Source of the DNA: Myxococcales bacterium
GTDB lineage: Bacteria; Myxococcota_A; Polyangia; Haliangiales; Haliangiaceae
Reading direction: 5' to 3'
Assembly: GCA_028287135.1 (NCBI GenBank)
Contig: JAQBQE010000061.1
Location: 1-41,235, forward strand
DNA length: 41,235 bases
Below, piece by piece: positions 1 through 8,019 of the stretch (positions are counted from its first letter, which is position 1; the number at the start of each line of letters is the position of its first letter). The notes below the pieces were generated by a model, which was given only the letters and a program-made list of their open reading frames with translations, searched no databases and was not told where the DNA came from. The translations under genes were made by a program, and so were the position numbers.

Positions 1-87
1 CCGCTCCCGCTCCCACTCCCGTTCCCGCCGGCTGTGCGATCGCGATCGCGACGCAGCACGCGATCGCAATCGGCATCGCCCACAACC
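1..87. repeat. Low-complexity pyrimidine-rich and GATCGC-rich intergenic end
   Basis: The first ~30 bases are an imperfect hexamer array (CCGCTC, CCACTC, CCGTTC variants), followed by GCGATCGC palindromes at about 38-66. No gene is visible; it lies downstream of the lipoprotein gene that stops at 88. Because the window begins here, the full extent of the array is unknown. A similar hexamer array occurs at 38347-38554. Confidence 0.4.
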
Positions 88-567
88 TCACGGAGGCGCC
101 CCGACCAGCTCGTCGAAGGAATTCGTGAACGCTCGATCCTGCGAGCACGCCTGCATCGTCTTCGAATCCACGATCGCCTTCGCCGAGGCATCGAGTGCCG
201 CAGCGTGCGGCTCGAGCGCAACGCGCAGCTGACGCGCGCGCCCGTCGTGTAGCACCTTCGCATTCGCGGCGATCACATCGGCGTACGTCTGCTGCAGCTC
301 CCTCAGCTTCGCGGTCGCAGCGGCGCAGTCAGAGCCGGTGGTCACAAACGCCTGGGCGACCTCCTGGTAGAGCCGGGTCGCCCGTTCGGCGAGCCGCGGC
401 AGATCCTGATCGAGTGCGACCGGTTCCTGCGGCGCATCGATCGCAACGACCGGCGCGGGCGCGGGCGTCGTGGGCGTCGCCGGTTCCTGCGGCGCCGGAT
501 GTCCGCACGCGCCGAGCAGAATGCCGACGCTGAGCGCGGCCAGGAGAGCCGTGTGCTCGCGCATCAT
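88..567 (-). CDS. Small secreted lipoprotein, unknown function
   Basis: About 159 aa from the first of two adjacent ATGs (567; 564 is equally possible, and a GTG at 576 would add three residues). The N-terminus MMREHTALLAALSVGILLGAC is a lipoprotein signal peptide with the acylated Cys at the end of LLGAC, followed by a Pro/Ala/Thr linker (about residues 22-45). The rest is predicted helical with two Cys residues (SDCAAATAKL and TMQACSQD). It resembles its upstream neighbour at 656-1048: both have a DC-A-x(2)-L helix, a central helix and a C-terminal CxxD segment. I do not recognise a named family. It is probably a periplasmic-facing, membrane-anchored protein and the last gene of a minus-strand run with the MBL-fold hydrolase, after an 88-bp gap. 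Confidence 0.7.
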   Translation of the reverse strand: MMREHTALLAALSVGILLGACGHPAPQEPATPTTPAPAPVVAIDAPQEPVALDQDLPRLAERATRLYQEVAQAFVTTGSDCAAATAKLRELQQTYADVIAANAKVLHDGRARQLRVALEPHAAALDASAKAIVDSKTMQACSQDRAFTNSFDELVGAPP

Positions 568-655
568 GGCGGGCACTCTCGCATGCGACTCCGGGAGCGT
601 GCCACCCGGCGAGCCGCCGCGGAGCGCGTCTCACGATGGTCCTCACGCACGCGCG

Positions 656-1048
656 TCAGAGCGTCGGCATCGATTGCAGGACGTCGCGCACCTGGGGGTC
701 ACGCGCGCACTGCGAATCGACGGTGAAGTCCGCTTCGATCGAGCTCACCGCGTTCGTGCTCGCCTCGTCGTACGCGCGCATGTCGGTCGTCAGCTGCTTC
801 GCGACGACGGGATCCTGCTGCGCCTCGCGTGCGCGATCGAGACTCGCCGACATCCGCACGAACAGCAGGCGCAGCTCCGATGCGAGCTTCGGGCAGTCGG
901 TGCGATGGCGGTGGACGATCGCCGCGACCTCGGTCATCTGCGCGGCCAGCTCCGCCGCGAGTGCGCGGGTATCGATCGTCGGTTTCTGGGGCGCCGGTTT
1001 CGGACCGCACGCGATCACGAACAGCGCGGCGAGCGTGAAGCGACGCAT
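656..1048 (-). CDS. Small secreted lipoprotein, paralogue-like to the next gene
   Basis: 130 aa from ATG 1048. A longer frame exists upstream but would run into the MBL hydrolase gene, and this ATG is followed at once by MRRFTLAALFVIACG, a compact lipoprotein signal peptide. The start lies 4 bp after the stop of the upstream hydrolase gene (stop at 1053-1055), so the two are very likely co-transcribed and translationally coupled. The mature part is helical with two Cys (RTDCPKLASEL and DSQCARD) and can be lined up by eye with the 88-567 product, suggesting a tandem duplication. No enzymatic motif is visible. Confidence 0.75.
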   Translation of the reverse strand: MRRFTLAALFVIACGPKPAPQKPTIDTRALAAELAAQMTEVAAIVHRHRTDCPKLASELRLLFVRMSASLDRAREAQQDPVVAKQLTTDMRAYDEASTNAVSSIEADFTVDSQCARDPQVRDVLQSMPTL

Positions 1049-1052
1049 CCGC

Positions 1053-1916
1053 TCAGCTCGCGAGATCCTTGAGCACCGCGATCTCGTCGACCGTGTGAAA
1101 GCGGCCCTTGTCGTTCTTCGCGACCTTGGCGAGTGCGATCTCGGGATCGTGCGTGAAGAACAGCCGGCCTCCACGACCGAGCAGGTCACCGAGCACCGTG
1201 TTCTTCTCGTCGACCAGCAGCTCGGGGAACCGGTCGTAGCCCATCGTGATCGGCAGGTGTACCCACGGCCGACCCGGGATCAGATCCGCCGCGAACAGGA
1301 CGGGACCCGCGGGCATCTCGATCTCGGTCAGCAGCAGCCCCGGTGTGTGGCCCGAGCTGCGATGGAAGCGAAATCCGTTGCCGAGTGCCGCGGCGCGATC
1401 GGATGCGGCGAGCTCGAGGCGTCCACTCCCGGCGAGCAGGTTCGTGAGCCCCGGAATGAACGAGGCGCGATCGCGCGCGTGCGGTGCGACCGCGCGCTGC
1501 CAGGCCTCCGCGCCGACCACGTAGATCGCCCGCGGGAACACGAGCTGCGCCGTCGCACCTGGCTCGTACGCCGACAGCGCGCCGCCGGCGTGGTCGAAGT
1601 GGAGGTGGGACAGCACGACGACATCGACGTCCTCGGGCTGGACCCCGACCGCCGCCAGTGACTCGAGCAACACATGATGGGGTTCGACCACCCCGTAGCG
1701 GTCCCGCAACGCCGGATCGAAGAACGCCCCGATCCCGGTCTCGAGGAGGATCGTCTTGCTGCCGTCGCGCACGACAAGGCAGCGACATGCCAGGGGAATC
1801 CGGTTCTTCTCGTCGGGCGGGATCCAGGCCTCCCACATCGCCTTGGGAGCGTTGCCGAACATCGCGCCACCGTCGAGGCGCTGCGAGTTACCGAGGACCG
1901 AGGTCAACGTCCGCAC
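1053..1916 (-). CDS. MBL-fold metallo-hydrolase (lactonase/glyoxalase II-like superfamily)
   Basis: 287 aa from a GTG start; the segment LDGGAMFG near residues 14-21 is typical of the N-terminus of this subgroup, so the GTG is preferred over the internal ATG at 1862. The metal-binding HxHxDH motif is HLHFDH (104-109), with further likely ligands H190 (SSGHTPG), D211 (FAADLIP) and H256 (FTHDPE). There is no signal peptide, so it is cytoplasmic. Members of this superfamily hydrolyse lactones, thioesters or phosphodiesters with two Zn or Fe ions. The overall shape is like AHL-lactonase-type proteins, but the substrate cannot be deduced. It heads a minus-strand run with two lipoprotein genes. Confidence 0.9.
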   Translation of the reverse strand: MRTLTSVLGNSQRLDGGAMFGNAPKAMWEAWIPPDEKNRIPLACRCLVVRDGSKTILLETGIGAFFDPALRDRYGVVEPHHVLLESLAAVGVQPEDVDVVVLSHLHFDHAGGALSAYEPGATAQLVFPRAIYVVGAEAWQRAVAPHARDRASFIPGLTNLLAGSGRLELAASDRAAALGNGFRFHRSSGHTPGLLLTEIEMPAGPVLFAADLIPGRPWVHLPITMGYDRFPELLVDEKNTVLGDLLGRGGRLFFTHDPEIALAKVAKNDKGRFHTVDEIAVLKDLAS

Positions 1917-2012
1917 GAGGGGTCCTTACCATACCTGGGGACAACTGACCGGAGCAGTCTGCGATTCAAAGACAGCCCCAGCCGCGCGCGCGGCGCTGTT
2001 AGGATGCGCTCG

Positions 2013-3746
2013 ATGATGAGGACTTCGTTCCGGATCTGCGTGCTGTTCATGATCGCTGCGTGCGGGCCCGCGGCCTCGGGGGGCGATGACGACGACACGA
2101 CCGCCGCCACGCTGCTGATCGAGCCTGCGCTCAGCGAGCACGTGATCCTGAACGGTGTTGCCGCGCACCAGCAGTTCACCGCGACCCTGCGGTTCCCCGA
2201 TGGTCGGTTGCGCGATGTCACCGACGAGACGTCGTTCCTGATCGACAGCGCGTTCGGCATGTTCACCGCGAACGATCTCGCACTCGGGACGGCGGGCAAG
2301 ACCGCGGTCTACGGCACGTGGGTCGAGAAGACGTCGATGGCCGAGGTGATCGGACGCCTGAAGACGGTGCGCGTCGATCCGTCGCTGCCGGTCAACACGC
2401 CTGATCTGTTCACCGGACCCGAGGACCCCGCGCTCGCCCCGTCCGTGCTGTACCCGCCGGAAGGCGTCGTGATGCCGCGCAACCTCGGCGACTTCGAGAC
2501 CCACTGGACCGGTCCGGACGGCCTCGACATCTTCGAGGTCACGCTCGCGACCGAGTTCACGGACGTGCGCGTCTACGTGCCCGGTGGTAACGGCGTCGGT
2601 GGTGGACCCAATCCCGCGTGGATGTCGTTCGCCGCGACCGAGTGGATCGCCGCGGTCGGTCGCGAGGCGCAGGTCGATTACCAGGTCCGCGGCGTCAGCA
2701 CCGCGAACCCCGGCAAGGTCGGCGTCGCGCCGCCGCGCACCGTGATCCTCAGCAACGACTCCATGGAAGGTGGCCTCTACTACTGGGCCGCCGGTGCAAC
2801 GCCCGGCAACTCGTACGGCATCTTCCGCCACGACATGACCAAGCCCGGCCAGCCCGCCGAGGAGTACATGACCACCACGCAGACCGGCGGTCGCTGCGTC
2901 GCGTGTCACGTGCTCTCGCGCGATGGCTCGCGGATGGCGATCACGTACGACGGCGGCAACGGCGCGGCCACCGTGCTCGACGTCGCGACCAAGGTGACCC
3001 AGCCGGAGATCACCGCATGGAACTTCGGCACGTTCACCAAGGACGGCTCGCAGCTGCTCACGGTCAGCGGCGGCACGGTGACGGTGCGCGATGGCGCGAC
3101 CCAGGCGCCGCTCGCGACGATGCCCGCCGCGGGCATGGCCACGCACCCCGATCTCTCGGTCGACGGCACCAAGCTCGTCTACGTGCGCTACGCCGCAGGC
3201 GCGGACTGGACGTTCGGCGGCGGTCAGATCTTCACGCGCAGCTACGACGCGACGACGCGGACGTTCGGTGCGGAGACCCCGCTCGTCACCGATGGCAGCA
3301 ACAACTACTACCCGTCGTGGTCGCCCGATGGTCAGTGGATCGTGTTCAACCGCTCGGACGCCGATGCGTACAACGCGGTCAACGCGTCGATCTGGATCGT
3401 GAAGGCGGATGGCTCGCAGCCGCCGTTCGAGCTTGTCACCGGCAATATCGGCTCGGGCCTCACCAACTCGTGGGCGCGCTGGGCGCCGTTCGCGCAGTCG
3501 ACCGGGCAGCAGCGCGAGCCGATGATGTGGATCACCGTGTCGTCCAAGCGCGACTTCGGGACCCGGCTTCGCAACTCGAGCCTCGCGGTCGGCGATCAGT
3601 TCCCGCAGCTGTGGATGTTCGCGTTCCATCCAGAGCGCGTCGGGAGCGCTGCCGCCAGCTCGCCCGGCTTCCGCTTGCCGTTCCAGAACCTCAATAGCCG
3701 AAACCACATCGCGCAGTGGACCGAGCGCGTGGTCGTCGTCCAGTAA
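2013..3746 (+). CDS. Lipoprotein with Ig-like N-domain, CxxCH motif and PD40/TolB-like beta-propeller
   Basis: 577 aa from ATG 2013, which has AGGA at 2001-2004 at good spacing; ATG 2004 and 2016 are alternatives. The signal peptide ends in a lipobox (MIAAC, Cys17) followed by an acidic GGDDDD stretch. Residues ~25-130 resemble a bacterial Ig-like/BIG domain. A motif GGRCVACH (C295-C298-H299) is a c-type haem-attachment signature placed just before propeller repeats. Repeats such as HPDLSVDGTKLVYVRY and YYPSWSPDGQWIVFNR are classic PD40/TolB blades. Related proteins are common in myxobacteria. Role unknown: a surface or periplasmic scaffold, possibly haem-binding. It starts a plus-strand series of secreted proteins. 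Confidence 0.85.
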   Translation: MMRTSFRICVLFMIAACGPAASGGDDDDTTAATLLIEPALSEHVILNGVAAHQQFTATLRFPDGRLRDVTDETSFLIDSAFGMFTANDLALGTAGKTAVYGTWVEKTSMAEVIGRLKTVRVDPSLPVNTPDLFTGPEDPALAPSVLYPPEGVVMPRNLGDFETHWTGPDGLDIFEVTLATEFTDVRVYVPGGNGVGGGPNPAWMSFAATEWIAAVGREAQVDYQVRGVSTANPGKVGVAPPRTVILSNDSMEGGLYYWAAGATPGNSYGIFRHDMTKPGQPAEEYMTTTQTGGRCVACHVLSRDGSRMAITYDGGNGAATVLDVATKVTQPEITAWNFGTFTKDGSQLLTVSGGTVTVRDGATQAPLATMPAAGMATHPDLSVDGTKLVYVRYAAGADWTFGGGQIFTRSYDATTRTFGAETPLVTDGSNNYYPSWSPDGQWIVFNRSDADAYNAVNASIWIVKADGSQPPFELVTGNIGSGLTNSWARWAPFAQSTGQQREPMMWITVSSKRDFGTRLRNSSLAVGDQFPQLWMFAFHPERVGSAAASSPGFRLPFQNLNSRNHIAQWTERVVVVQ

Positions 3747-3896
3747 GTGGAGAGCATTCAGCCGGTTGGCTGGCGGATCGATCAGCCGGCAAGTGGCTCG
3801 TTGACCCCAGCGTGATCGGCACGTGCGGCTGCCGCACAACAGTGCAACCTGCCGTTACCACTGCCGTGGCCGGGTGGCACGGAGGGTGCTCAGGGA

Positions 3897-3925
3897 CTCC
3901 AGCAACAACAATCCTCCTGCTGGAG
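3897..3925 (+). promoter_or_regulatory. Hairpin overlapping the Shine-Dalgarno of the transglutaminase-elicitor gene
   Basis: CTCCAGCA (3897-3904) and TGCTGGAG (3918-3925) form a perfect 8-bp inverted repeat with a 13-nt loop. The right arm contains GGAG (3922-3925), the only good Shine-Dalgarno for ATG 3934. Folding would hide the ribosome site. That this regulates translation is an inference. Confidence 0.45.
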
Positions 3926-3933
3926 AAACGGTC

Positions 3934-5616
3934 ATGAAGCGCAGCCTCCTCACTGGTCTCGGTCTCACCCTCCTCACCTCTGTTCAGCTCGCTGGCTGCG
4001 CGACCGATGAGGACGCGGGCGAGTGCCTCCCCGGTGATATCGACTGCGCCGAGGTCGACGGAACCGATGGCAAGGCCGACGGCTTTGACTACAAGAACGA
4101 TCCGGCGCGCATGTCACAGCGCCTGACCTACAAGCTCGCCGACCTCCCGAAGCAGGGTCGCCTGACCACGCCGGTGTGGAAGGCGCAGTACCCCTCGGCT
4201 CCCGCGACGATGCCGGTCGCCTGGGCCGATACCTACTGGCCGACCGCCGAGGGCTCGCACAACCATCGCTGGCAGGGCGCCAGCGTCAAGTCGCCGCTCG
4301 AGAAGTACGACGCCGCGTTCAACAACGCCGCGGGCTGCTCGACCATCCCGTCCTCGGTGTGCGGCACCGGCTCGAAGGCCGCATGGGACACCTACTACAC
4401 GTGCGCGGGCCCCGCGGCGAAGTGGCAGTCCAAGAACTTCCAGAACGCAGGCCAGCAGCACGACGGTCTCGACAACAACGCCAAGGATGGCGTCGACGAG
4501 TGCAGCGGCTCCGATGGTAACGACGGCGTCGCCACCTGGTGGGGCACTTGCCACGCCTGGGCACCGGCCGCGCTGCTCGCGCCCGAGCCGCAGAACCCGG
4601 TCACGGTCAATGGCGTGACGTTCACGGTCGGCGACATCAAGGCGCTGATCCAGAACTCGTATGACTCGACGAGCGCCGTCATGCTCGGCGGTCGCTGCAA
4701 CGCCAAGGAGATCACGCACGACGTCAACGGCTCTGCCAACGACGAGTGCTCGGACGTCAACGCGGGCGCCCTCCACGTCATCCTGACCAACTTCCTCGGC
4801 ATCGCGCAGCTGCCGCTCGTCGAGGACCGCACGGCGAACTTCGAGGTCTGGAACCAGCCCGTGCTCGCGTACAACGTGACCAAGCAGGCCCAGATCTCGA
4901 ACACCAAGGCCAACGAGTGCGTCGGCAACACCGGCAGCACGTGGACCTACAACGCGGCCGCGAAGAAGCTCTACGAGGTTCGCATCGACGTCGAGTACCT
5001 GTCCGAGTCGGGCGCGAGCAACACGCCGCACGGCTGGCAGAACAACACGTCGGAGGACAGCTACCACTACATCCTCGAGCTCGACACGGCCGGCAAGATC
5101 ATCGGTGGCCGCTACTGCACCGACAGCACGAACGACCACATCGACTTCCTGTGGTCGCCGACCGGCACGAATCGCCCGTCGAACCCCGGCGTCAATGGCG
5201 CGAAGGTCAAGGAGCTCATCGCGAAGTCGCTCGCTCCGGCGACGGGCGGCAGCGGCGGCGGCACGGCGCGCGAGTTCACGGCGAGCCCGAACGTCTCGAT
5301 CCCCGACAACAACGCGACCGGCGTCACGGTCGACGTCCCGGTGACCGGCGTGACCGGCTCGGTCGGCCTCTCGGTCTCGCTCGACATCACGCACACCTAC
5401 CGCGGTGACCTCGTCGTCGACCTCCTCAAGGACGGCGCGCTCAAGAAGAACCTCCACAATGCGACCGGTGGCGGCGCCGACGACCTCGTCCAGACCTTCA
5501 CGCTGACCGCGGCAGAAGTCGGCGCGAGCCCGAACGGCCGCTGGCAGGTTCGCGTCAAGGACAACGCCGCGCAGGACACCGGCACGGTGAAGACGGTCAA
5601 GCTCTCGTTCCAGTAG
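3934..5616 (+). CDS. Transglutaminase-elicitor (GP42/Pep-13 type) lipoprotein with C-terminal P-domain
   Basis: 560 aa; ATG 3934 follows GGAG at 3922-3925. Signal peptide with lipobox ending LAGC. Residues ~55-430 resemble the Phytophthora GP42 transglutaminase-elicitor family: SHNHRWQG, WWGTCHAWAPAAL with the likely nucleophile Cys206, DVNAGALHVILTN with the likely catalytic His281, and a final GGRYCTDSTNDHIDFLW segment. Residues 305-317 read VWNQPVLAYNVTK, matching the first six residues of the oomycete Pep-13 elicitor. The last ~115 residues (FTASPNVSIPDNN to VKLSFQ) are a proprotein-convertase P-domain, common at the C-termini of secreted bacterial hydrolases. The family forms gamma-glutamyl-lysine crosslinks using Ca2+. 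Expected on the cell surface; the natural substrate is unknown. Catalytic residues are assigned by motif, not by alignment. Confidence 0.87.
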   Translation: MKRSLLTGLGLTLLTSVQLAGCATDEDAGECLPGDIDCAEVDGTDGKADGFDYKNDPARMSQRLTYKLADLPKQGRLTTPVWKAQYPSAPATMPVAWADTYWPTAEGSHNHRWQGASVKSPLEKYDAAFNNAAGCSTIPSSVCGTGSKAAWDTYYTCAGPAAKWQSKNFQNAGQQHDGLDNNAKDGVDECSGSDGNDGVATWWGTCHAWAPAALLAPEPQNPVTVNGVTFTVGDIKALIQNSYDSTSAVMLGGRCNAKEITHDVNGSANDECSDVNAGALHVILTNFLGIAQLPLVEDRTANFEVWNQPVLAYNVTKQAQISNTKANECVGNTGSTWTYNAAAKKLYEVRIDVEYLSESGASNTPHGWQNNTSEDSYHYILELDTAGKIIGGRYCTDSTNDHIDFLWSPTGTNRPSNPGVNGAKVKELIAKSLAPATGGSGGGTAREFTASPNVSIPDNNATGVTVDVPVTGVTGSVGLSVSLDITHTYRGDLVVDLLKDGALKKNLHNATGGGADDLVQTFTLTAAEVGASPNGRWQVRVKDNAAQDTGTVKTVKLSFQ

Positions 5617-5654
5617 TCGCTCCGCTCGACTATCAGCGACTGTCAGCCAGCGAC

Positions 5655-5682
5655 ACGCCTCTCGGCAGAAACCGAGGGGCGT
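5655..5682 (+). terminator. Probable intrinsic terminator after the transglutaminase gene
   Basis: ACGCCTCTCGG (5655-5665) pairs with CCGAGGGGCGT (5672-5682) over 11 bp with one G-U wobble and a 6-nt loop, 38 bp after the stop codon. It is followed by only a weak T-run (TTAGTCGTTTCGG), so efficiency is uncertain. Confidence 0.6.
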
Positions 5683-5731
5683 TAGTCGTTTCGGCACATC
5701 GGCCGCGCGGTAGCGTGCCACCATCGCGCGC

Positions 5732-6481
5732 ATGCGTACGATCCTCACGGGCATTCTGGTCTCCCTAGCCACGCTCGCCGGCGTTGCGGACGCGCACATC
5801 CACCTGACGTATCCGCAGGCGCGCACGGACAGCCAGACCGGCGATCAGAAGGACCAGCACTGCGGCGTCGCCAACCAGGTACGAAACCCGGCGCGTGTCA
5901 CCGAGCTTCGTCCCGGCGCGACGATCACGGTGACCTGGCTCGAGACGATCAACCATCCTGGGTGGTACCGGATCGCGTTCCAGCCCAACGGTCAGATCTT
6001 CGGGATTCCGCCGGCCAGCAACGGTCAGGCGAACCCGCTGGGAACACTCATCGCGGGTAATTTTCCGACCGCGAATCAGGAGGGCGTCGATAACGACAAT
6101 GGCAGCATTGTCCTCAAGGACCGGATCCCAGACGGCACCTTGAGCACGCAGGTAACCTTGCCGAGCATGGAGTGCACAAACTGCACGCTGCAGTTTATCC
6201 AGGTGATGATCGACAAGCCCGACTACACGACTGACGCGGCGAGCGACGACATCTACTTCAACTGCGCCGACATCACGCTGTCGAACGCCGCGCCGATGGC
6301 CCCCGATGCGGGTCCGGGCGCGGGACCCGATGCCGGCGCGGGCGGCCCGGATGCCGGGACCGGCGGCGGCGATGGCAACGTGAGTGGTGGTTGCTCGGCC
6401 ACCGGCGGTGGCGGAGCGCTCGGGCCGATCGCACTCGTGCTCGGCGCGCTGCTGCTGCGCCGTCGTCGCGCGGCTCGCTGA
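5732..6481 (+). CDS. Secreted polysaccharide monooxygenase-like protein with MYXO-CTERM-like tail
   Basis: 249 aa. The signal peptide MRTILTGILVSLATLAGVADA is followed directly by HIHLTYP, so cleavage after ADA would expose an N-terminal histidine, as needed for the copper histidine brace of lytic polysaccharide monooxygenases. HCG (about residue 44) and NHPGWYRIAF (~72-81) provide further candidate histidines; paired Cys in MECTNCTLQF suggest disulphides. This agrees with the SCE4755-type monooxygenase-like family of myxobacteria. A PDAG-rich linker (~190-220) leads to GGCSATGGGG, a hydrophobic helix and RRRRAAR, a MYXO-CTERM-like tail for processing and surface anchoring. Oxidative cleavage of a polysaccharide is plausible but not shown. 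Confidence 0.8.
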   Translation: MRTILTGILVSLATLAGVADAHIHLTYPQARTDSQTGDQKDQHCGVANQVRNPARVTELRPGATITVTWLETINHPGWYRIAFQPNGQIFGIPPASNGQANPLGTLIAGNFPTANQEGVDNDNGSIVLKDRIPDGTLSTQVTLPSMECTNCTLQFIQVMIDKPDYTTDAASDDIYFNCADITLSNAAPMAPDAGPGAGPDAGAGGPDAGTGGGDGNVSGGCSATGGGGALGPIALVLGALLLRRRRAAR

Positions 6482-6557
6482 TGACAGCGCTGCTACATCT
6501 GCAGCAGCACCGGCGTTGGTGCTTGAGCTGGTCGGCGCTCCTTCGTACCCAGGAGGC

Positions 6558-7988
6558 GTGAGTTCCAAGGCGGGCGGCTTCGCAGGGGTGGTGGGTGCCT
6601 GGCTGGTCGCGAGCGCGTGCGGGAGCTCGTCACCCGCCGGCGCCGGCGATGATCTGGCGCTCGACGCGAGCGCAGCGACCGACAGCGCGAGCGATGGCGC
6701 GATCGGAGCGTGGACGGCGAGCCCGCCGTGCACCGACGCGGCCGATGCCGTGTACGCGACGCAGGGGCTCGCCGCGGGGCCGCGTGGCTCGATCGTGCGC
6801 TGCGCCCTCGGGGATGACCTCTCCGTCGCCGAGGTCCAGAGCGAGCTGACATCGTCGGGGGCCGACGGCGTGACCGCGCAGACCGGCGTGCGGGTGGTGA
6901 AGCTCGCGTATCGCACGGTGCGCAGCGACGAAACGCCGACGGTGAGCACGGCGACCGTGTACCTGCCTGCAGTGCCGCGCACCCTGCCGGCACCCGTCGT
7001 GCTGGTCGGGCGGCCGACCTCGGGCATCGCCGACGACTGTGCACCGTCGAAGAAGCCGCGTCCCGAGCCGAACCTCGCACTGCCGTTCGCCGCGCGCGGG
7101 TTCGTGACGATCACGCCCGACTTCGCGGGACTCGGCAACGACGGCGTCCACGCGTACCTCGACAATCACGAGGCGGTCAGCGAGCTGTTCGACGGTGCGA
7201 GCGCACTGCGCGCACTGGTCCCCGGTGACGTCGTCGGCGCGCCGCTGGCGGCGGTCGGCTACAGCCAGGGTGGCGGTGTCGTGCTGTCCGCACAGGCGCT
7301 CGAACATGCGACGACCGGGACCCGCACGTTGCGCGCGATCGCTGCGCTCGCGCCGGAGTGGCCGATCTCGGTGCGCTCGTTCGGCTACGAGGACGTCCTG
7401 CGGAATCCCGATCGGCTGACCGTGGCGGCAGGTCTCGCCGCACCCGCGGTCACCGTGCTGCGTCACTACGGCTTTCTGACCAACCGGATGGGCCTGGCGC
7501 ACGGCGGCGATGCCTTCCCTGCGACCGAGCGCGCAACGATCGTCGAGGCGATCGAGTCGCTGTGCACAGTCGCACTCGGTGGCTCGCTCAACGGCCGCCA
7601 GCCGCGGCTCCGCGATCTCGTCGATCCGACGTTCCGCCAGCAGGTGCTCGCATGTATCGACGGCGGCCCGGGCTGTGTCGGGACCGGCGCTGCGTTTCAT
7701 CACTGGATGCAATCCGACTACGTCACCGCGGACCCCGCCGGTGCGCGCGTGCTGATTGTCCAGGGACTTGCCGATCAGGTGATGCCCGCGGCTGGCGAGG
7801 CGGCGTGCGATGTCGCGAAGCTGCGCGCCGAGGGCGTCGAGCCCACGATCTGTGCGGATGCCACGGCGACGCATGACACGGTGCTCGAGTGTCGGATCGA
7901 GGATGTGGTCGCCTGGATCGAGGCCGTGATCACGGGATCGCCCGTGCCGACGTGCGGCTCGTCATCGCTGCCTGCTTGCACTCGCTAG
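6558..7988 (+). CDS. Secretory-lipase-like alpha/beta hydrolase lipoprotein
   Basis: 476 aa from GTG 6558. The start is uncertain: AGGAGG (6551-6556) lies only 1 nt before this GTG, whereas in-frame GTGs at 6588 and 6591 lie about 30 nt downstream. The N-terminus is a weak lipoprotein-type signal (GAWLVASAC) followed by a low-complexity Asp/Ala/Ser linker. The alpha/beta-hydrolase core shows the nucleophile elbow GYSQG (Ser236), an acid in VQGLADQVMP (Asp406) and a histidine in ATATHDTVLE (His439). The spacing fits the secretory lipase (LIP) family, with PDFAGLGND as the strand-4 region. Expected to hydrolyse esters or lipids outside the cytoplasm. It lies between the LPMO-like and the polysaccharide-lyase-like genes in an apparent degradative block. 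Confidence 0.87.
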   Translation: MSSKAGGFAGVVGAWLVASACGSSSPAGAGDDLALDASAATDSASDGAIGAWTASPPCTDAADAVYATQGLAAGPRGSIVRCALGDDLSVAEVQSELTSSGADGVTAQTGVRVVKLAYRTVRSDETPTVSTATVYLPAVPRTLPAPVVLVGRPTSGIADDCAPSKKPRPEPNLALPFAARGFVTITPDFAGLGNDGVHAYLDNHEAVSELFDGASALRALVPGDVVGAPLAAVGYSQGGGVVLSAQALEHATTGTRTLRAIAALAPEWPISVRSFGYEDVLRNPDRLTVAAGLAAPAVTVLRHYGFLTNRMGLAHGGDAFPATERATIVEAIESLCTVALGGSLNGRQPRLRDLVDPTFRQQVLACIDGGPGCVGTGAAFHHWMQSDYVTADPAGARVLIVQGLADQVMPAAGEAACDVAKLRAEGVEPTICADATATHDTVLECRIEDVVAWIEAVITGSPVPTCGSSSLPACTR

Positions 7989-8019
7989 CGGGCGGGCAAC
8001 TCGGGTTACAGTGCCGCGT

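Noticed and set aside
1053..1916. Specific assignment as an AHL lactonase (quorum quenching)
   Set aside because: The MBL fold and metal ligands are clear, but substrate cannot be inferred from these motifs.
1926..3839. Long minus-strand frame (637 codons) opposite the PD40 lipoprotein
   Set aside because: Arg/Val/Asp-rich antisense translation with no domain; the plus-strand gene has a lipobox, CxxCH and PD40 repeats.
4114..5826. Long minus-strand frame opposite the transglutaminase gene
   Set aside because: Composition typical of GC-rich antisense frames; no motif, and it would cover the terminator.
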